From assembly GCF_007858445.1 (NCBI RefSeq), contig NZ_VIGV01000009.1, positions 1 to 64,000 on the forward strand: DNA of 64,000 bases, read 5' to 3'. The DNA comes from Tsukamurella sputi (GTDB taxonomy: Bacteria > Actinomycetota > Actinomycetes > Mycobacteriales > Mycobacteriaceae). Shown here in pieces: positions 43,916 to 53,151 of the stretch (its first letter is position 1; each line of letters opens with the position of its first letter). Both the position numbers and the translations under genes were made by a program. The notes under the pieces were generated by a model. It was given only the letters and a program-made list of their open reading frames with translations. It ran no database searches and was not told the DNA's origin.

Positions 43916-45928
43916 GTGACCACCTCCCCCGCTCTGGACCTCAGCCACGTCGACACCGGCATCCGCGTGCAGGACGACCTGTTCGGGCACGTCAACGGCG
44001 CCTGGCTGGACACGCACGAGATCCCTGCCGACCGCTCGACCGACGGCGCCTTCTACGCCCTCCGCGACGCCGCGGAGGCGGACGTCCGCGCCATCGTCGA
44101 GGACTGCGCGGCCCGCCCGGACGCGACCGGCGACGCCGCCCGCATCGGCGATCTGTACGCCGGCTTCATGGACACCGCGGGCATCGCCGCCGCCGGGCTC
44201 GCCCCGCTGGCCGACGAGCTCACCGAGGTCCGCTGGGTGCGCTCGCAGGAGGAGCTGACCACCGTGCTCGGCCGCCTGCAGCGCACGGGCGTGAGCGGCC
44301 TGATCGGCTACTACGTGGACACCGACGCCAAGCGCTCGGACCGCTACCTGGTGAACCTGGTGCAGAGCGGCCTCTCCCTGCCCGACGAGGCGTACTACCG
44401 CGAGGAGCAGTACGCGCCCGTGCGGGAGAAGTTCGCCCGGCACGTCGCCGCGACCTTCCGACTGGCCGCCGAGGCGCTCGAAGGCATCGTGGCGCCGGGC
44501 GAGGAGGACGCCGCCGCCGCGCAGGTCCTCGACCTGGAGACCGCGATCGCCGCCGGTCACTGGGACGTGGTCGCCCGTCGCGATGCCGACAAGGGCTACA
44601 ACCTGCGCACCTTCGCCGAGCTCTCGACCGAGGCGCCCGGGCTCGCGCCCACGGCGTGGGTCGCCGCCGTCACCGGCGTGGAGAACTCCGCGGCCTTCAC
44701 CGAGGTGAACGTCCGCCAGCCCTCCTTCGCCGCGCACGCCGCGACGCTCCTCGCCGATCGCCCGGTCGACCAGTGGCGGGTGTGGCTCGCCTGGCGCGTA
44801 CTGCACGCGCGGAGCCCCTTCCTCACCGACGCCCTGGTCGACGAGCATTTCGCCTTCTACGGCACCGTGCTCACCGGCACGCCGGAGATCCGCGAGCGCT
44901 GGAAGCGCGGGGTCACCCTCGTCGAGCAGTACTTGGGCTTCGCGGTCGGCAAGCTGTACACGGCACGGCACTTCCCGGCCGAGTCCAAGGAGCGGATGCA
45001 GGCGCTCGTCGCCGACCTCGTCGAGGCCTACCGCCGCCGGATCACCGACCTCGAGTGGATGACCCCGGCCACGCGCGAGCGCGCGCTGGAGAAGCTCGGC
45101 AAGTTCACGCCGAAGATCGGCTACCCGGACTCCTCGCGCGATTACTCCACACTGGAGATCCGCCGCGACGACCTCGTGGGCAACGTGCGCCGCGGCGAGG
45201 CCTACGAGCACGACCGGGAATTCGCGAAGATCGGCGCGCCCGTGGACCGCGACGAGTGGTTCATGACTCCGCAGACCGTGAACGCCTACTACAACCCCGG
45301 CATGAACGAGATCGTCTTCCCCGCCGCGATCCTGCAGCCGCCCTTCTTCTCCCCCGACGCCGACGACGCCGTCAACTACGGCGGCATCGGCGCGGTGATC
45401 GGGCACGAGATCGGCCACGGTTTCGACGATCAGGGCGCCAAGTACGACGGGGACGGCAACCTCGAGGACTGGTGGACCGACGCCGACCGCGAGGAGTTCG
45501 GCACCCGCACCCGCGCCCTCATCGAGCAGTACGACGCCCTCGTCCCACGTGAGCTCGCCGGCTCGGAGCACCACGTCAACGGCGGCTTCACGGTGGGCGA
45601 GAACATCGGCGATCTCGGCGGGCTCGGCATCGCCCTCGTCGCCTACGGGATCGCCCGGGAGCGGGCGGGCGGCACCGTCGACGACGAGTCCACCCGCATC
45701 GACGGCCTGACCGGGCTGCAGCGGCTGTTCTTCAGTTGGGGCGTCGTCTGGCGCGGCAAATCCCGGCCCGAGGAGGCCATCCGCCGGCTCGCGATCGACC
45801 CGCACTCGCCCGCCGAATTCCGTTGCAATGCCATCGTCTCGAACCTCGACGAGTTCTACACCGCATTCGGTGTCAGTGCCGGGGATCGCCTGTTTTTAGA
45901 CCCGGACCGCCGCGTCTCGATATGGTAA
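43916..45928 (+). CDS. zmp1: M13-family zinc metallopeptidase, Zmp1 type
   Basis: A 670-residue neprilysin-like endopeptidase. The zinc site is His497-Glu498-x2-His501 in VIGHEIGHGFDDQG, with Glu562 as third ligand in GENIGDLGGLG; the substrate-anchoring NAYYNPGMNEIVFPA lies upstream. It ends in RVSIW, the C-terminal Trp typical of the family. There is no signal peptide, as in M. tuberculosis Zmp1 (Rv0198c), which nevertheless reaches the host cell. The GTG at 43916 with AGGA 7 bases upstream gives the right length. It is divergent from the second CocE gene. Confidence 0.92.
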   Translation: MTTSPALDLSHVDTGIRVQDDLFGHVNGAWLDTHEIPADRSTDGAFYALRDAAEADVRAIVEDCAARPDATGDAARIGDLYAGFMDTAGIAAAGLAPLADELTEVRWVRSQEELTTVLGRLQRTGVSGLIGYYVDTDAKRSDRYLVNLVQSGLSLPDEAYYREEQYAPVREKFARHVAATFRLAAEALEGIVAPGEEDAAAAQVLDLETAIAAGHWDVVARRDADKGYNLRTFAELSTEAPGLAPTAWVAAVTGVENSAAFTEVNVRQPSFAAHAATLLADRPVDQWRVWLAWRVLHARSPFLTDALVDEHFAFYGTVLTGTPEIRERWKRGVTLVEQYLGFAVGKLYTARHFPAESKERMQALVADLVEAYRRRITDLEWMTPATRERALEKLGKFTPKIGYPDSSRDYSTLEIRRDDLVGNVRRGEAYEHDREFAKIGAPVDRDEWFMTPQTVNAYYNPGMNEIVFPAAILQPPFFSPDADDAVNYGGIGAVIGHEIGHGFDDQGAKYDGDGNLEDWWTDADREEFGTRTRALIEQYDALVPRELAGSEHHVNGGFTVGENIGDLGGLGIALVAYGIARERAGGTVDDESTRIDGLTGLQRLFFSWGVVWRGKSRPEEAIRRLAIDPHSPAEFRCNAIVSNLDEFYTAFGVSAGDRLFLDPDRRVSIW

Positions 45929-45995
45929 TCACCTATCAGTAACGACCGACGAACGTTCCCGTCCAGCAACCGGCGGATACCCAAGGAGTAGCCCC

Positions 45996-46784
45996 GTGTC
46001 GAAACGGCACGGAGAACGGGTGGCCGTGCCTCATCGCAAACAGTCCAGTGAACAACTCCCCTCCGTCCTCGGTGTCGTCCTCGAGTCACCAGAGGTCCCG
46101 CTCGAGGAACTGACCCTCAGCGAGAGGATGGGCGAGATCGCGAGGCTGCTGCGGGAGCAGTCGTCGGACTCCGAATCGCTGTTGACCGCCGCCACCCAGT
46201 TCGCGGTCGATCAGGTGCCGGGCGCGGACTTCGCATCCGTGACGCTCGTCGATCCCAAGGGCGGCATCTCCCACCCCGTGGTGATCGGTGAGGAGGCGCA
46301 GCGCGTCGCCGACGTGCAGCGCGACCTGGAGGAAGGCCCCAGCGTCGGCGCGACCTTCGAGTCGACCACGATCCTCCTGCTCGAGGACACCGCCACCGAC
46401 GACCGCTGGCCGCGGTTCGCCGCGGCCGCCAACGCCGCGGGCGTGCGTTCGATCCTCTCCTTCTGCCTGTACGTGCAGAACGACGCCTACGGCACGCTCG
46501 ATCTCATGGCGCGTGAGCCGCACTCCTTCGACGCCGAGTCCATCTCGATCGGCTCGCTCTACGCCGTGCACGCGGCAGTCGCCTTCTCGGCGGTCCGCGA
46601 GAAGGAGCAGATCCGGGCGGCGCTCACCACTCGCGACGTCATCGGCCAGGCCAAGGGCATGATCATGGAGCGCTACAAGCTCGATTCCGACGCCGCCTTC
46701 CGCCTCCTCGCCCGCCTCTCGCAGGACAGCAACGTCCGCCTCGCCGAGGTCGCCGAGCAGGTCATCGAGGCCGGCCCGGAGTAG
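45996..46784 (+). CDS. GAF-ANTAR transcription antitermination regulator
   Basis: A 262-residue cytosolic protein: a basic leader (1-30), a helix linking to a GAF sensor domain (about 60-195), then a C-terminal ANTAR RNA-binding domain, RDVIGQAKGMIMERYKLDSD and AAFRLLARLSQDSN with the conserved Ala/Gly-Met core. ANTAR proteins bind paired hexaloop hairpins in leaders and prevent termination. Start is GTG 45996 with AAGGAG upstream. No kinase is adjacent, so the GAF domain itself probably senses the signal. The next gene's 196-bp leader contains a hairpin that could be a target. Confidence 0.87.
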   Translation: MSKRHGERVAVPHRKQSSEQLPSVLGVVLESPEVPLEELTLSERMGEIARLLREQSSDSESLLTAATQFAVDQVPGADFASVTLVDPKGGISHPVVIGEEAQRVADVQRDLEEGPSVGATFESTTILLLEDTATDDRWPRFAAAANAAGVRSILSFCLYVQNDAYGTLDLMAREPHSFDAESISIGSLYAVHAAVAFSAVREKEQIRAALTTRDVIGQAKGMIMERYKLDSDAAFRLLARLSQDSNVRLAEVAEQVIEAGPE

Positions 46785-46838
46785 GCCCGACGGTCCGCCG
46801 CCCTCGCGGACGTCGATGAACACACCGCTGGTCCGTGT

Positions 46839-46869
46839 GGGATCTGCGGAATCTTCGTGAACAGATCCC
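46839..46869. other. Stem-loop in the spacer before the HdeD-like gene
   Basis: GGGATCTG and CAGATCCC form a perfect 8-bp stem with a 15-base loop, about 50 bp after the ANTAR gene and 110 bp before the next start. It lacks a T-tract, so it is not a clear terminator. An ANTAR target or a leader structure is possible; a typical paired hexaloop motif is not evident. Confidence 0.35.
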
Positions 46870-46980
46870 GCTCTCCTATCGCAACAACGTGACATCTATG
46901 GTTGTCTGGCATTTGCCGGCGAGCCGTGGACACCTCCCAGACCTCGGCGTCGGCAGACGTCTCACGAGAAGAGGGAGATC

Positions 46981-47610
46981 ATGACCACCAACCCTACGAA
47001 CGACCCGTTCGCCGCGGGCCGCTCGATCGCCGATGACATCCGCGGCTTCGCCTCCGAGGTCGCCAAGCGGTCCTGGCAGACCGCGATCGCGGTCGGCGCC
47101 GTCGCCGTGATCCTCGGCATCGTGCTCTTCGCCTGGCCGTCGCCCACCCTGCACGTGGTGGCGATCCTGTTCGCCCTGTACCTGCTCATCACGGGCATCC
47201 TGCAGGTCGTCTCGACCTTCGGAATCCTGCAGTCGCAGAGCTTCTGGTGGCGGCTGCTCACGTTCCTCTCCGGCGCGGTCTCGATCGTGCTGGCGATCGT
47301 CGCCTTCCGCGACGTCGTCGAGTCGCTGGTGCTCCTCGCCATCTGGATCGGCGTGGGCTGGATCTTCCGCGGCGTCGCGGGCCTGTCGCTGTACACCGAC
47401 TTCCCGAAGGGCGCGCCCGGCAAGGTCTGGGGCATCATCCTCGCGGTCATCTCGATCGCGGCCGGCGCCTTCGTGGTGATCTACCCGTACGACTCGATCC
47501 CGTCGCTGGTGCTGGCCACCGGCATCGTGCTGATCGTGCTCGGCCTGGTCGAGATCTTCCACGGCATCCAGATCCGTTCCACGATCAACCGCCTGCACCC
47601 GCAGGTCTGA
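46981..47610 (+). CDS. HdeD/DUF308-family membrane protein
   Basis: A 209-residue protein with six TM helices arranged as pairs between residues 33 and 195. The repeated pattern GAVAVILGIVLFAWPSPTL then ALYLLITGILQVVSTF, and later GIILAVISIAAGAFVVIYP then ATGIVLIVLGLVEIFHG, is typical of DUF308 repeats. HdeD of E. coli is linked to acid resistance; function here is unknown. GAGGGAG precedes the ATG. It is closed by a strong hairpin. Confidence 0.85.
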   Translation: MTTNPTNDPFAAGRSIADDIRGFASEVAKRSWQTAIAVGAVAVILGIVLFAWPSPTLHVVAILFALYLLITGILQVVSTFGILQSQSFWWRLLTFLSGAVSIVLAIVAFRDVVESLVLLAIWIGVGWIFRGVAGLSLYTDFPKGAPGKVWGIILAVISIAAGAFVVIYPYDSIPSLVLATGIVLIVLGLVEIFHGIQIRSTINRLHPQV

Positions 47611-47660
47611 TCCTGCCCGGCCCGCACCCACGGGCCCTGCCGGGCTCACCCCCTGCAGAC

Positions 47661-47701
47661 GAAAGGGCCGGCACCGTCGCGATGACGGTGCCGGCCCTTT
47701 C
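47661..47701. terminator. Terminator between the HdeD-like gene and fadB
   Basis: A perfect 18-bp stem (GAAAGGGCCGGCACCGTC and its complement) over a 5-base loop, with A and T runs at the base, between convergent genes; it works in both directions. Confidence 0.92.
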
Positions 47702-47728
47702 GGTGTTCACGCCCGGTGGCGGTGAGTC

Positions 47729-49921
47729 CTACTCGTAGGTCTCGCCGGCCTCGGCCTTGGCGACCAGCGAGGCGGGCGGGGTGAACTGCTCGCCGTACTT
47801 CGCGGCCAGGGCGTTCGCCTGGGCGACGAAGGCCTTCGGGCCGGTGAGGCCCTCGGCGGGCGTGCCCGGGCGGCCCTCGTAGCCGTTGATGTACTGCAAC
47901 ACGCCACCGGTCCAGGCCGGGAAGCCGATGCCGAAGATCGAGCCGATGTTGGCGTCGGCGACGGACGTGAGCACGCCCTCGTCGAAGCACCGGACGGTCT
48001 CGATCGACTCGATGAAGAGCATGCGCTCCTGGAGCTCGGCGAAGTCCGGCTTCACGGAGCCCGACTTGAAGTGCTCCTGGAAGCCCTGCCACAGGCCGGT
48101 GCGCTTGCCGTCGGCGTAGTCGTAGAAGCCCGCGCCGTCCTTCTTGGACGTGCGGCCGTTCTCGACCATCCAGTCGACCACGGCGAAGGCGCCGTGCTGC
48201 GGCACGTCCTTGCCCTCGGCCTTGAGCGCCGTCTCGGTGGCGAGGCGGATCTTCTGCATCAGGGTGAGCGTGAGCTCGTCCGTCAGCTGCAGCGGCGGCG
48301 CCGGGTAGCCGGCCTGCGCGCCCGCCTGCTCCAGGTACACCGGGTCCACGCCCTCACCGATGGCCGCGAGGGCCTCGTTGATGAACGTGCCGATCACGCG
48401 CGAGGTGAAGAAGCCGCGGCTGTCGTGGACGACGATCGGGGTCTTCTTGATCTGCAGGGTGTAGTCGATGACCTTCGCCAGCACGGCGTCGGAGGTCTTC
48501 TCGCCCTTGATGATCTCCACCAGCGGCATCTTGTCGACGGGGCTGAAGAAGTGGATGCCGATGAAGTCCTCGGAGCGCTTGACGCCCTCGGCGAGGATGG
48601 TGATCGGCAGGGTCGAGGTGTTGGAGCCGAGGATGGCGTCGGGCTCGACGATGTCCTCGATCTCCTGGAAGACCTTGTTCTTGACCTCGACGGACTCGAA
48701 CGCGGCCTCGATGACGAGGTCGACGCCCTGGAAGTCCTGCGGGTCGACGGTGGGCGTGATGCGCGCCAGCAGCGCGTCGGACTTCTCCTGCGTGGTGCGG
48801 CCCTTGGCCAGCGCCTTCGCCTCGAGCTGCTCCGAGTACGCCTTGCCGCGCTTGGCGGCCTCGATGTCGATGTCCTTGAGGACGACCTCGATGCCGGCCT
48901 TGGCCGAGACGTACGCGATCGCCGCGCCCATCATGCCGGCGCCGATGACGCCGACCTTCTTGGCCTGGTACTTCTCGAAGCCGTCGGGGCGCGAGCCGCC
49001 GCCGTTGATGTGCTGCAGGTCGAAGAAGAAGGCCTTGATCATGTTCTTCGACACCTGGCCGGTGGCCAGCTTGGTGAAGTAGCGCGACTCGATCTCGAGC
49101 GCGGTGTCGAAGTCGACGTAGGTGCCCTCGAACGCGGCGGCCATGATGGCCTCCGGCGCCGGCATCGGCGCGCCCTTGAGCTGCTTGCGCAGGTTGGCCG
49201 GGAAGGCCGGGGCGTTGGGGGCCAGCGTCTTGTCGATCGGCGAGCCGCCGGGGATGCGGTGGCCCTTGACGTCCCAGGGCTGCACGCCGCCCTCGGGGTT
49301 GGCTTTGATCCACGCCTTGGCGGCGGGGAGCAGCTCGTCGACGGTGCCGACGACCTCGTTGACGAGGCCGGTCTGCTGCGCCTTGGTCGGGTTCATCTGG
49401 GTGCCCTGGAGCAGCACGCCCATGAGCGCGCCCTGCAGGCCGAGCATCCGGACGGTGCGGGTCACGCCGCCACCACCGGGGAGCAGGCCCAGGCTGACCT
49501 CGGGGAGGCCGATCTTGCTGCCCTTGGCATCCGCGGCGATGCGGTAGTTGGCGGCGAGGGCGATCTCGAGGCCGCCGCCGAGCGCGGCGCCGTTGATGGC
49601 GGCTACAACGGGCTTGGGCAGCTTCTCCAGGCGACGCAGATCCTTCTTGATCTCCTGGACGTTGTCGAAGACCTGCTGCGCGTCGGCCTTGGTGGCCTTG
49701 CGGATCTCGGTCAGGTTGCCGCCGGCGAAGAAGGTCTTCTTCGCGGAGGTGATCACGACACCGGTGATCGACTCGACCTCGGCCTCGAGGCGGTCGACGG
49801 TGGCGCGCATGGACGTGCCGTACAGCTCGTTCATGGTGTTCGCGGAGCTGGTCGGGTCGTCCATCGTCAGCACGACGATGCCGTCGGCATCCTGCTCCCA
49901 GCGGATCATGTTGTCAGACAT
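47729..49921 (-). CDS. fadB: Fatty-acid oxidation multifunctional protein FadB
   Basis: A 730-residue trifunctional-type alpha subunit. The N-terminal enoyl-CoA hydratase domain has NGAALGGGLEIALAANYRIA near residue 112 with the oxyanion pocket, and the 3-hydroxyacyl-CoA dehydrogenase domain has the NAD-binding KVGVIGAGMMGAAIAYVSA near 322, then IHFFSPVDKMPLVEI and the C-terminal HCDH repeats. It catalyses hydration of enoyl-CoA and oxidation of the hydroxyacyl-CoA in beta-oxidation. It follows fadA by 33 bp on the same strand, matching Rv0859-Rv0860, and together they form the beta-oxidation complex. Confidence 0.95.
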   Translation of the reverse strand: MSDNMIRWEQDADGIVVLTMDDPTSSANTMNELYGTSMRATVDRLEAEVESITGVVITSAKKTFFAGGNLTEIRKATKADAQQVFDNVQEIKKDLRRLEKLPKPVVAAINGAALGGGLEIALAANYRIAADAKGSKIGLPEVSLGLLPGGGGVTRTVRMLGLQGALMGVLLQGTQMNPTKAQQTGLVNEVVGTVDELLPAAKAWIKANPEGGVQPWDVKGHRIPGGSPIDKTLAPNAPAFPANLRKQLKGAPMPAPEAIMAAAFEGTYVDFDTALEIESRYFTKLATGQVSKNMIKAFFFDLQHINGGGSRPDGFEKYQAKKVGVIGAGMMGAAIAYVSAKAGIEVVLKDIDIEAAKRGKAYSEQLEAKALAKGRTTQEKSDALLARITPTVDPQDFQGVDLVIEAAFESVEVKNKVFQEIEDIVEPDAILGSNTSTLPITILAEGVKRSEDFIGIHFFSPVDKMPLVEIIKGEKTSDAVLAKVIDYTLQIKKTPIVVHDSRGFFTSRVIGTFINEALAAIGEGVDPVYLEQAGAQAGYPAPPLQLTDELTLTLMQKIRLATETALKAEGKDVPQHGAFAVVDWMVENGRTSKKDGAGFYDYADGKRTGLWQGFQEHFKSGSVKPDFAELQERMLFIESIETVRCFDEGVLTSVADANIGSIFGIGFPAWTGGVLQYINGYEGRPGTPAEGLTGPKAFVAQANALAAKYGEQFTPPASLVAKAEAGETYE

Positions 49922-49954
49922 GTTTTCTCTAGTCTCCTGTTGTTCCGGCGGGCG

Positions 49955-51166
49955 TCAGACGCGCTCGATGATGGTGGCCGAGCCCATGCCGCCGGCGATG
50001 CACAGCGTGATGAGGCCGTAGCGGCCGCCCGTGCGCTCCAGCTCGTCGAGCACGGTGCCCACCAGCATGGCGCCGGTGGCGCCGAGGGGGTGGCCGAGCG
50101 CGATGGCGCCGCCGTTGACGTTGACCTGCTCGCGGTCGAGCTTGAAGTCCTTCATCCACTTCAGGACGACCGAGGCGAAGGCCTCGTTCAGCTCCCAGAC
50201 GTCGATGTCGTCCTTGGTCAGGCCCGCCTTGGCGAGGACCTTCTCGGTGGCCGGCGTAGGGCCGGTCAGCATGATCGTCGGGTCGGCACCCGTCGACGCG
50301 GTGGCGACGATGCGGCCGCGCGGGGTCAGGCCGGCCTTCTTGCCGCCGGCCTCGTTGCCCACGAGGACCAGCGCGGCACCGTCGACGATGCCCGAGCTGT
50401 TGCCGCCGGTGTGGACGTGGTTGATCTTCTCGACCGTGTTGTAGCGCTGCAGCGCGACGGCGTCGAAGCCGCCCATCTCACCGACCACGGTGAAGGCGGG
50501 CTTGAGCTTGCCGAGGTCGGCGGCGGTGGTGCCGGGACGACGGTGCTCGTCGTTGTCGAGCACGACGAGGCCGTTCTGGTCCTTGACCGGCACGACGGAC
50601 TTGGCGAAGCGACCCTCGTCCCAGGCCTTCGCGGCGAGCTCCTGCGACTGCGCCGAGTACTCGTCGACGTCGTCGCGGGAGAAGCCCTCGATGGTGGCGA
50701 TCAGGTCGGCGCCGATGCCCTGGGGCGCGATGTAGTTGTCGTAGCTGTACTGCGGGTCGTAGAACAGGGCGCCGAAGTCGGAGCCCATCGGGACGCGCGA
50801 CATCGACTCCACGCCGCCGGCGAGGACCAGGTCGTCACCGAGGCCGGAGCCGACCTTCTGGCCGGCGATGTTGGTGGCCTCGAGGCCCGAGGCGCAGAAG
50901 CGGTTGATCTGCACGCCCGCGACGGTGTCCGGCAGGCCGGCCACGATGGAGGCGGTGCGGGCGATGTCGGCGCCCTGCTCACCCACGGGCGAGACCACGC
51001 CGAGCACGATGTCGTCGATGGCCGCCGGGTCGAGGTTCTCGTTCCGGTCCTTGATCTCGTCGATCAGGCCGACGACCAGGTCGGTGGGCTTGATCGCGGT
51101 CAGCGAGCCGTTCTTGAGCTTGCCACGGGGCGTACGGATCGCCTCGTAGATGAATGCGTCAGACAC
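49955..51166 (-). CDS. fadA: Acetyl-CoA acyltransferase (3-ketoacyl-CoA thiolase) FadA
   Basis: A 403-residue thiolase. The nucleophile is Cys91 in [11 protein letters not shown]; the C-terminal active-site pieces are [16 protein letters not shown] near residue 355 and [11 protein letters not shown] near 389. It performs the thiolytic cleavage that ends each beta-oxidation round and is encoded upstream of fadB in one operon. The start is GTG 51166 with GGAAGA upstream. The 156 bp to the divergent double-TetR gene would hold the operon promoter. Confidence 0.95.
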   Translation of the reverse strand: MSDAFIYEAIRTPRGKLKNGSLTAIKPTDLVVGLIDEIKDRNENLDPAAIDDIVLGVVSPVGEQGADIARTASIVAGLPDTVAGVQINRFCASGLEATNIAGQKVGSGLGDDLVLAGGVESMSRVPMGSDFGALFYDPQYSYDNYIAPQGIGADLIATIEGFSRDDVDEYSAQSQELAAKAWDEGRFAKSVVPVKDQNGLVVLDNDEHRRPGTTAADLGKLKPAFTVVGEMGGFDAVALQRYNTVEKINHVHTGGNSSGIVDGAALVLVGNEAGGKKAGLTPRGRIVATASTGADPTIMLTGPTPATEKVLAKAGLTKDDIDVWELNEAFASVVLKWMKDFKLDREQVNVNGGAIALGHPLGATGAMLVGTVLDELERTGGRYGLITLCIAGGMGSATIIERV

Positions 51167-51322
51167 TTGGTCTTCCCGTCCTTTCGAAGAAGGTGTTTCC
51201 AGCCCCCGCGGATGCCACGGAGCCCGTCACTCCTACAGGCTAACCGTCTGTAGCTTAATCCGCTAGATCGGCAGGTAGAAGTTCATCTTGAAGCCTCCAC
51301 ATGGGCTATTGTGACGTTAATC

Positions 51323-52504
51323 ATGGCACCTGCAGCACGCACCGCGGGCACCCGCCTGCGCCCCGCCGAGCGACGTCGACAACTGGTCGACGTCGCCACC
51401 GCGCTGTTCCTCGAGCAGGGCTACGGCAAGGTCTCGGTCTCCGACATCGCGCGGGCCGCGGGGATCAGCGGCCCCAGCGTCTACCGGCACTTCCCGGACA
51501 AGGAGGCCATCCTCGCCGCCGCCATGCGCTCCGCGGTGGACGAGATGGCGGAGACCACCGCGCGGGTGCTCGCCCGCCCCGGCGCAACCTTCGACGACCT
51601 CTCCTCCGGGGTCTTCGCGATGGCGGTCTCCCGCCCCGGACCGCTGGCGCTATGGCGCTGGAACCGGCGTCACCTCACGGCTGAGCAGGCGCGCGAGATG
51701 ATCGCCGCCAGCGAGTCCGTGCTGAGCTCGTGGACCGAGGTACTGCGCCGCGACCACCCCGAGCTCACCGACGACGACGCCCGCGTCCTCACCTGGGCCG
51801 TGCTCGCCGTCGGCGGCTCCGTTCCACCCAGCCGCGGCCGCATCGGGATCCGGCGCTACCGCGACGATCTCGAGGTGATCGCGCAGCGCGTGCTGCGCGC
51901 GGCACCGTCGACCGCGCCGGAACTCCCCGCTCCCCCCGCGCGCCGGGCGCCCGTGGTGCGCAGCGACGAGATCCTCGACGCCGCCTCCGAACTCTTCTTC
52001 TCCCGCGGGTACAGCGCCGTGAGCATGGACGACATCGGTGCGGCCGTGGGCATCTCGGGCCCCAGTGTGTACGGACACTTCCCGTCGAAGGGCTCGATCC
52101 TGGTGGGCATCGTCGCCCGGGCGCGCGCCGCGCTCGAGATCGGCGTCGTCGGCGCCGCCGCGGAGTCCGACGGTGACCCTCTCGCTGAACTGCGCTCGCT
52201 GGTGCGCTCCTACGCCGCGAACCTGGTGAGCTCCACCGATCTCGCGGTCGCCTTCACCGTGGGGCGGGAAGTCGTGATCGAATCCGGTGGCGAGGCACTG
52301 CTCGCCGCGCAGAAGGCGTACGTGGCGCGGTGGGTGGCCCTGCTCGCGGCCGGGTCCGACGAGGTCGACGCGCCGGGTGCGCGCATCGCCGTCGGCGCCG
52401 CCATGACGATCGCCAACGACTTCGCCCGCACCCGCCGCCTCCGCGGTCGCCCGCGCTTCCACGACGAGCTTGTCCACCTCGTGGACGCGGCTCTCGGCGT
52501 CTGA
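51323..52504 (+). CDS. Double-TetR transcriptional regulator
   Basis: A 393-residue protein made of two TetR repressor units in one chain. Each unit has its own helix-turn-helix: VSVSDIARAAGISGPSVYRHF near residues 38-58 and VSMDDIGAAVGISGPSVYGHF near 237-257, followed by a helical ligand domain. A Pro/Ala hinge (PELPAPPARRAP) near 205 joins them. The gene is divergent from fadAB and may control it in response to acyl-CoA, which is inference. No ribosome site precedes ATG 51323; TATTGT at 51307-51312 fits a leaderless transcript. GTG 51311 is an alternative. Confidence 0.85.
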   Translation: MAPAARTAGTRLRPAERRRQLVDVATALFLEQGYGKVSVSDIARAAGISGPSVYRHFPDKEAILAAAMRSAVDEMAETTARVLARPGATFDDLSSGVFAMAVSRPGPLALWRWNRRHLTAEQAREMIAASESVLSSWTEVLRRDHPELTDDDARVLTWAVLAVGGSVPPSRGRIGIRRYRDDLEVIAQRVLRAAPSTAPELPAPPARRAPVVRSDEILDAASELFFSRGYSAVSMDDIGAAVGISGPSVYGHFPSKGSILVGIVARARAALEIGVVGAAAESDGDPLAELRSLVRSYAANLVSSTDLAVAFTVGREVVIESGGEALLAAQKAYVARWVALLAAGSDEVDAPGARIAVGAAMTIANDFARTRRLRGRPRFHDELVHLVDAALGV

Positions 52505-52590
52505 TCGGTGCGCACGGTGACCGGATCGTTCCGGAGTGCGCCCGGACCGTGCCTGGCGCTGCAGAGCCCAGCACGGCATCGTCGGGCGGT

Positions 52591-53133
52591 ATGAACGCAC
52601 TACTCGTGGTCGACGTCCAAGAATCGTTCCGGCAGCGGCCGACATGGGCGGAGACATCCAACCCGGACATCGTCGACGACGTGAACCGGCTGGTGGACAG
52701 CGCCAGGAACAGGGGCGACCTCGTCGTCTGGGTCCTGCACAGCGAACCCGGTTCAGGCGGGGTGTTCGACCCCGACTCGGAGTTCCTCGTCCTGCAGCAG
52801 GGACTGGCCCCCGCGCCCGGAGACCCTGTGCTCACGAAGACCTCGCGTAACTGTTTCACCACCACCAACCTCGGCCAGATCCTGCAACAGCACGGCGTCC
52901 GGACGGTGACGATCTCGGGGATCCAGACCGAGCAGTGCTGTGAGACCACGGCCCGCCTGGCGGCCGACCTGGGATACGAGGTCGTCTTCGTCACCGAGGC
53001 GACCGCGACCTTCCCCATCACGCGTCCGGACACCGGCGCGGTACTCCCCGTCGACGCGATCATCGAGCGCACGGAGTTCGTGCTCGCTGGCAGGTTCGCC
53101 ACGATCGCAACGCTCGACGAGGCGACCGCCTGA
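52591..53133 (+). CDS. Isochorismatase-like cysteine hydrolase
   Basis: A 180-residue hydrolase of the isochorismatase/nicotinamidase fold. The Asp-Lys-Cys triad is visible: Asp8 (LLVVDVQESF), Lys83 (VLTKTSRNCF) and Cys116 (GIQTEQCCETT) with the cis-peptide region TISGIQ before it. The substrate is probably a small amide or ester, not identified. It is followed after 18 bp by a GlxA-type regulator on the same strand, a common pairing. The frame is open far upstream, but the ATG at 52591 starts at the expected first strand. Confidence 0.88.
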   Translation: MNALLVVDVQESFRQRPTWAETSNPDIVDDVNRLVDSARNRGDLVVWVLHSEPGSGGVFDPDSEFLVLQQGLAPAPGDPVLTKTSRNCFTTTNLGQILQQHGVRTVTISGIQTEQCCETTARLAADLGYEVVFVTEATATFPITRPDTGAVLPVDAIIERTEFVLAGRFATIATLDEATA

Positions 53134-53151
53134 CGTGCGAGACTCGACCCC

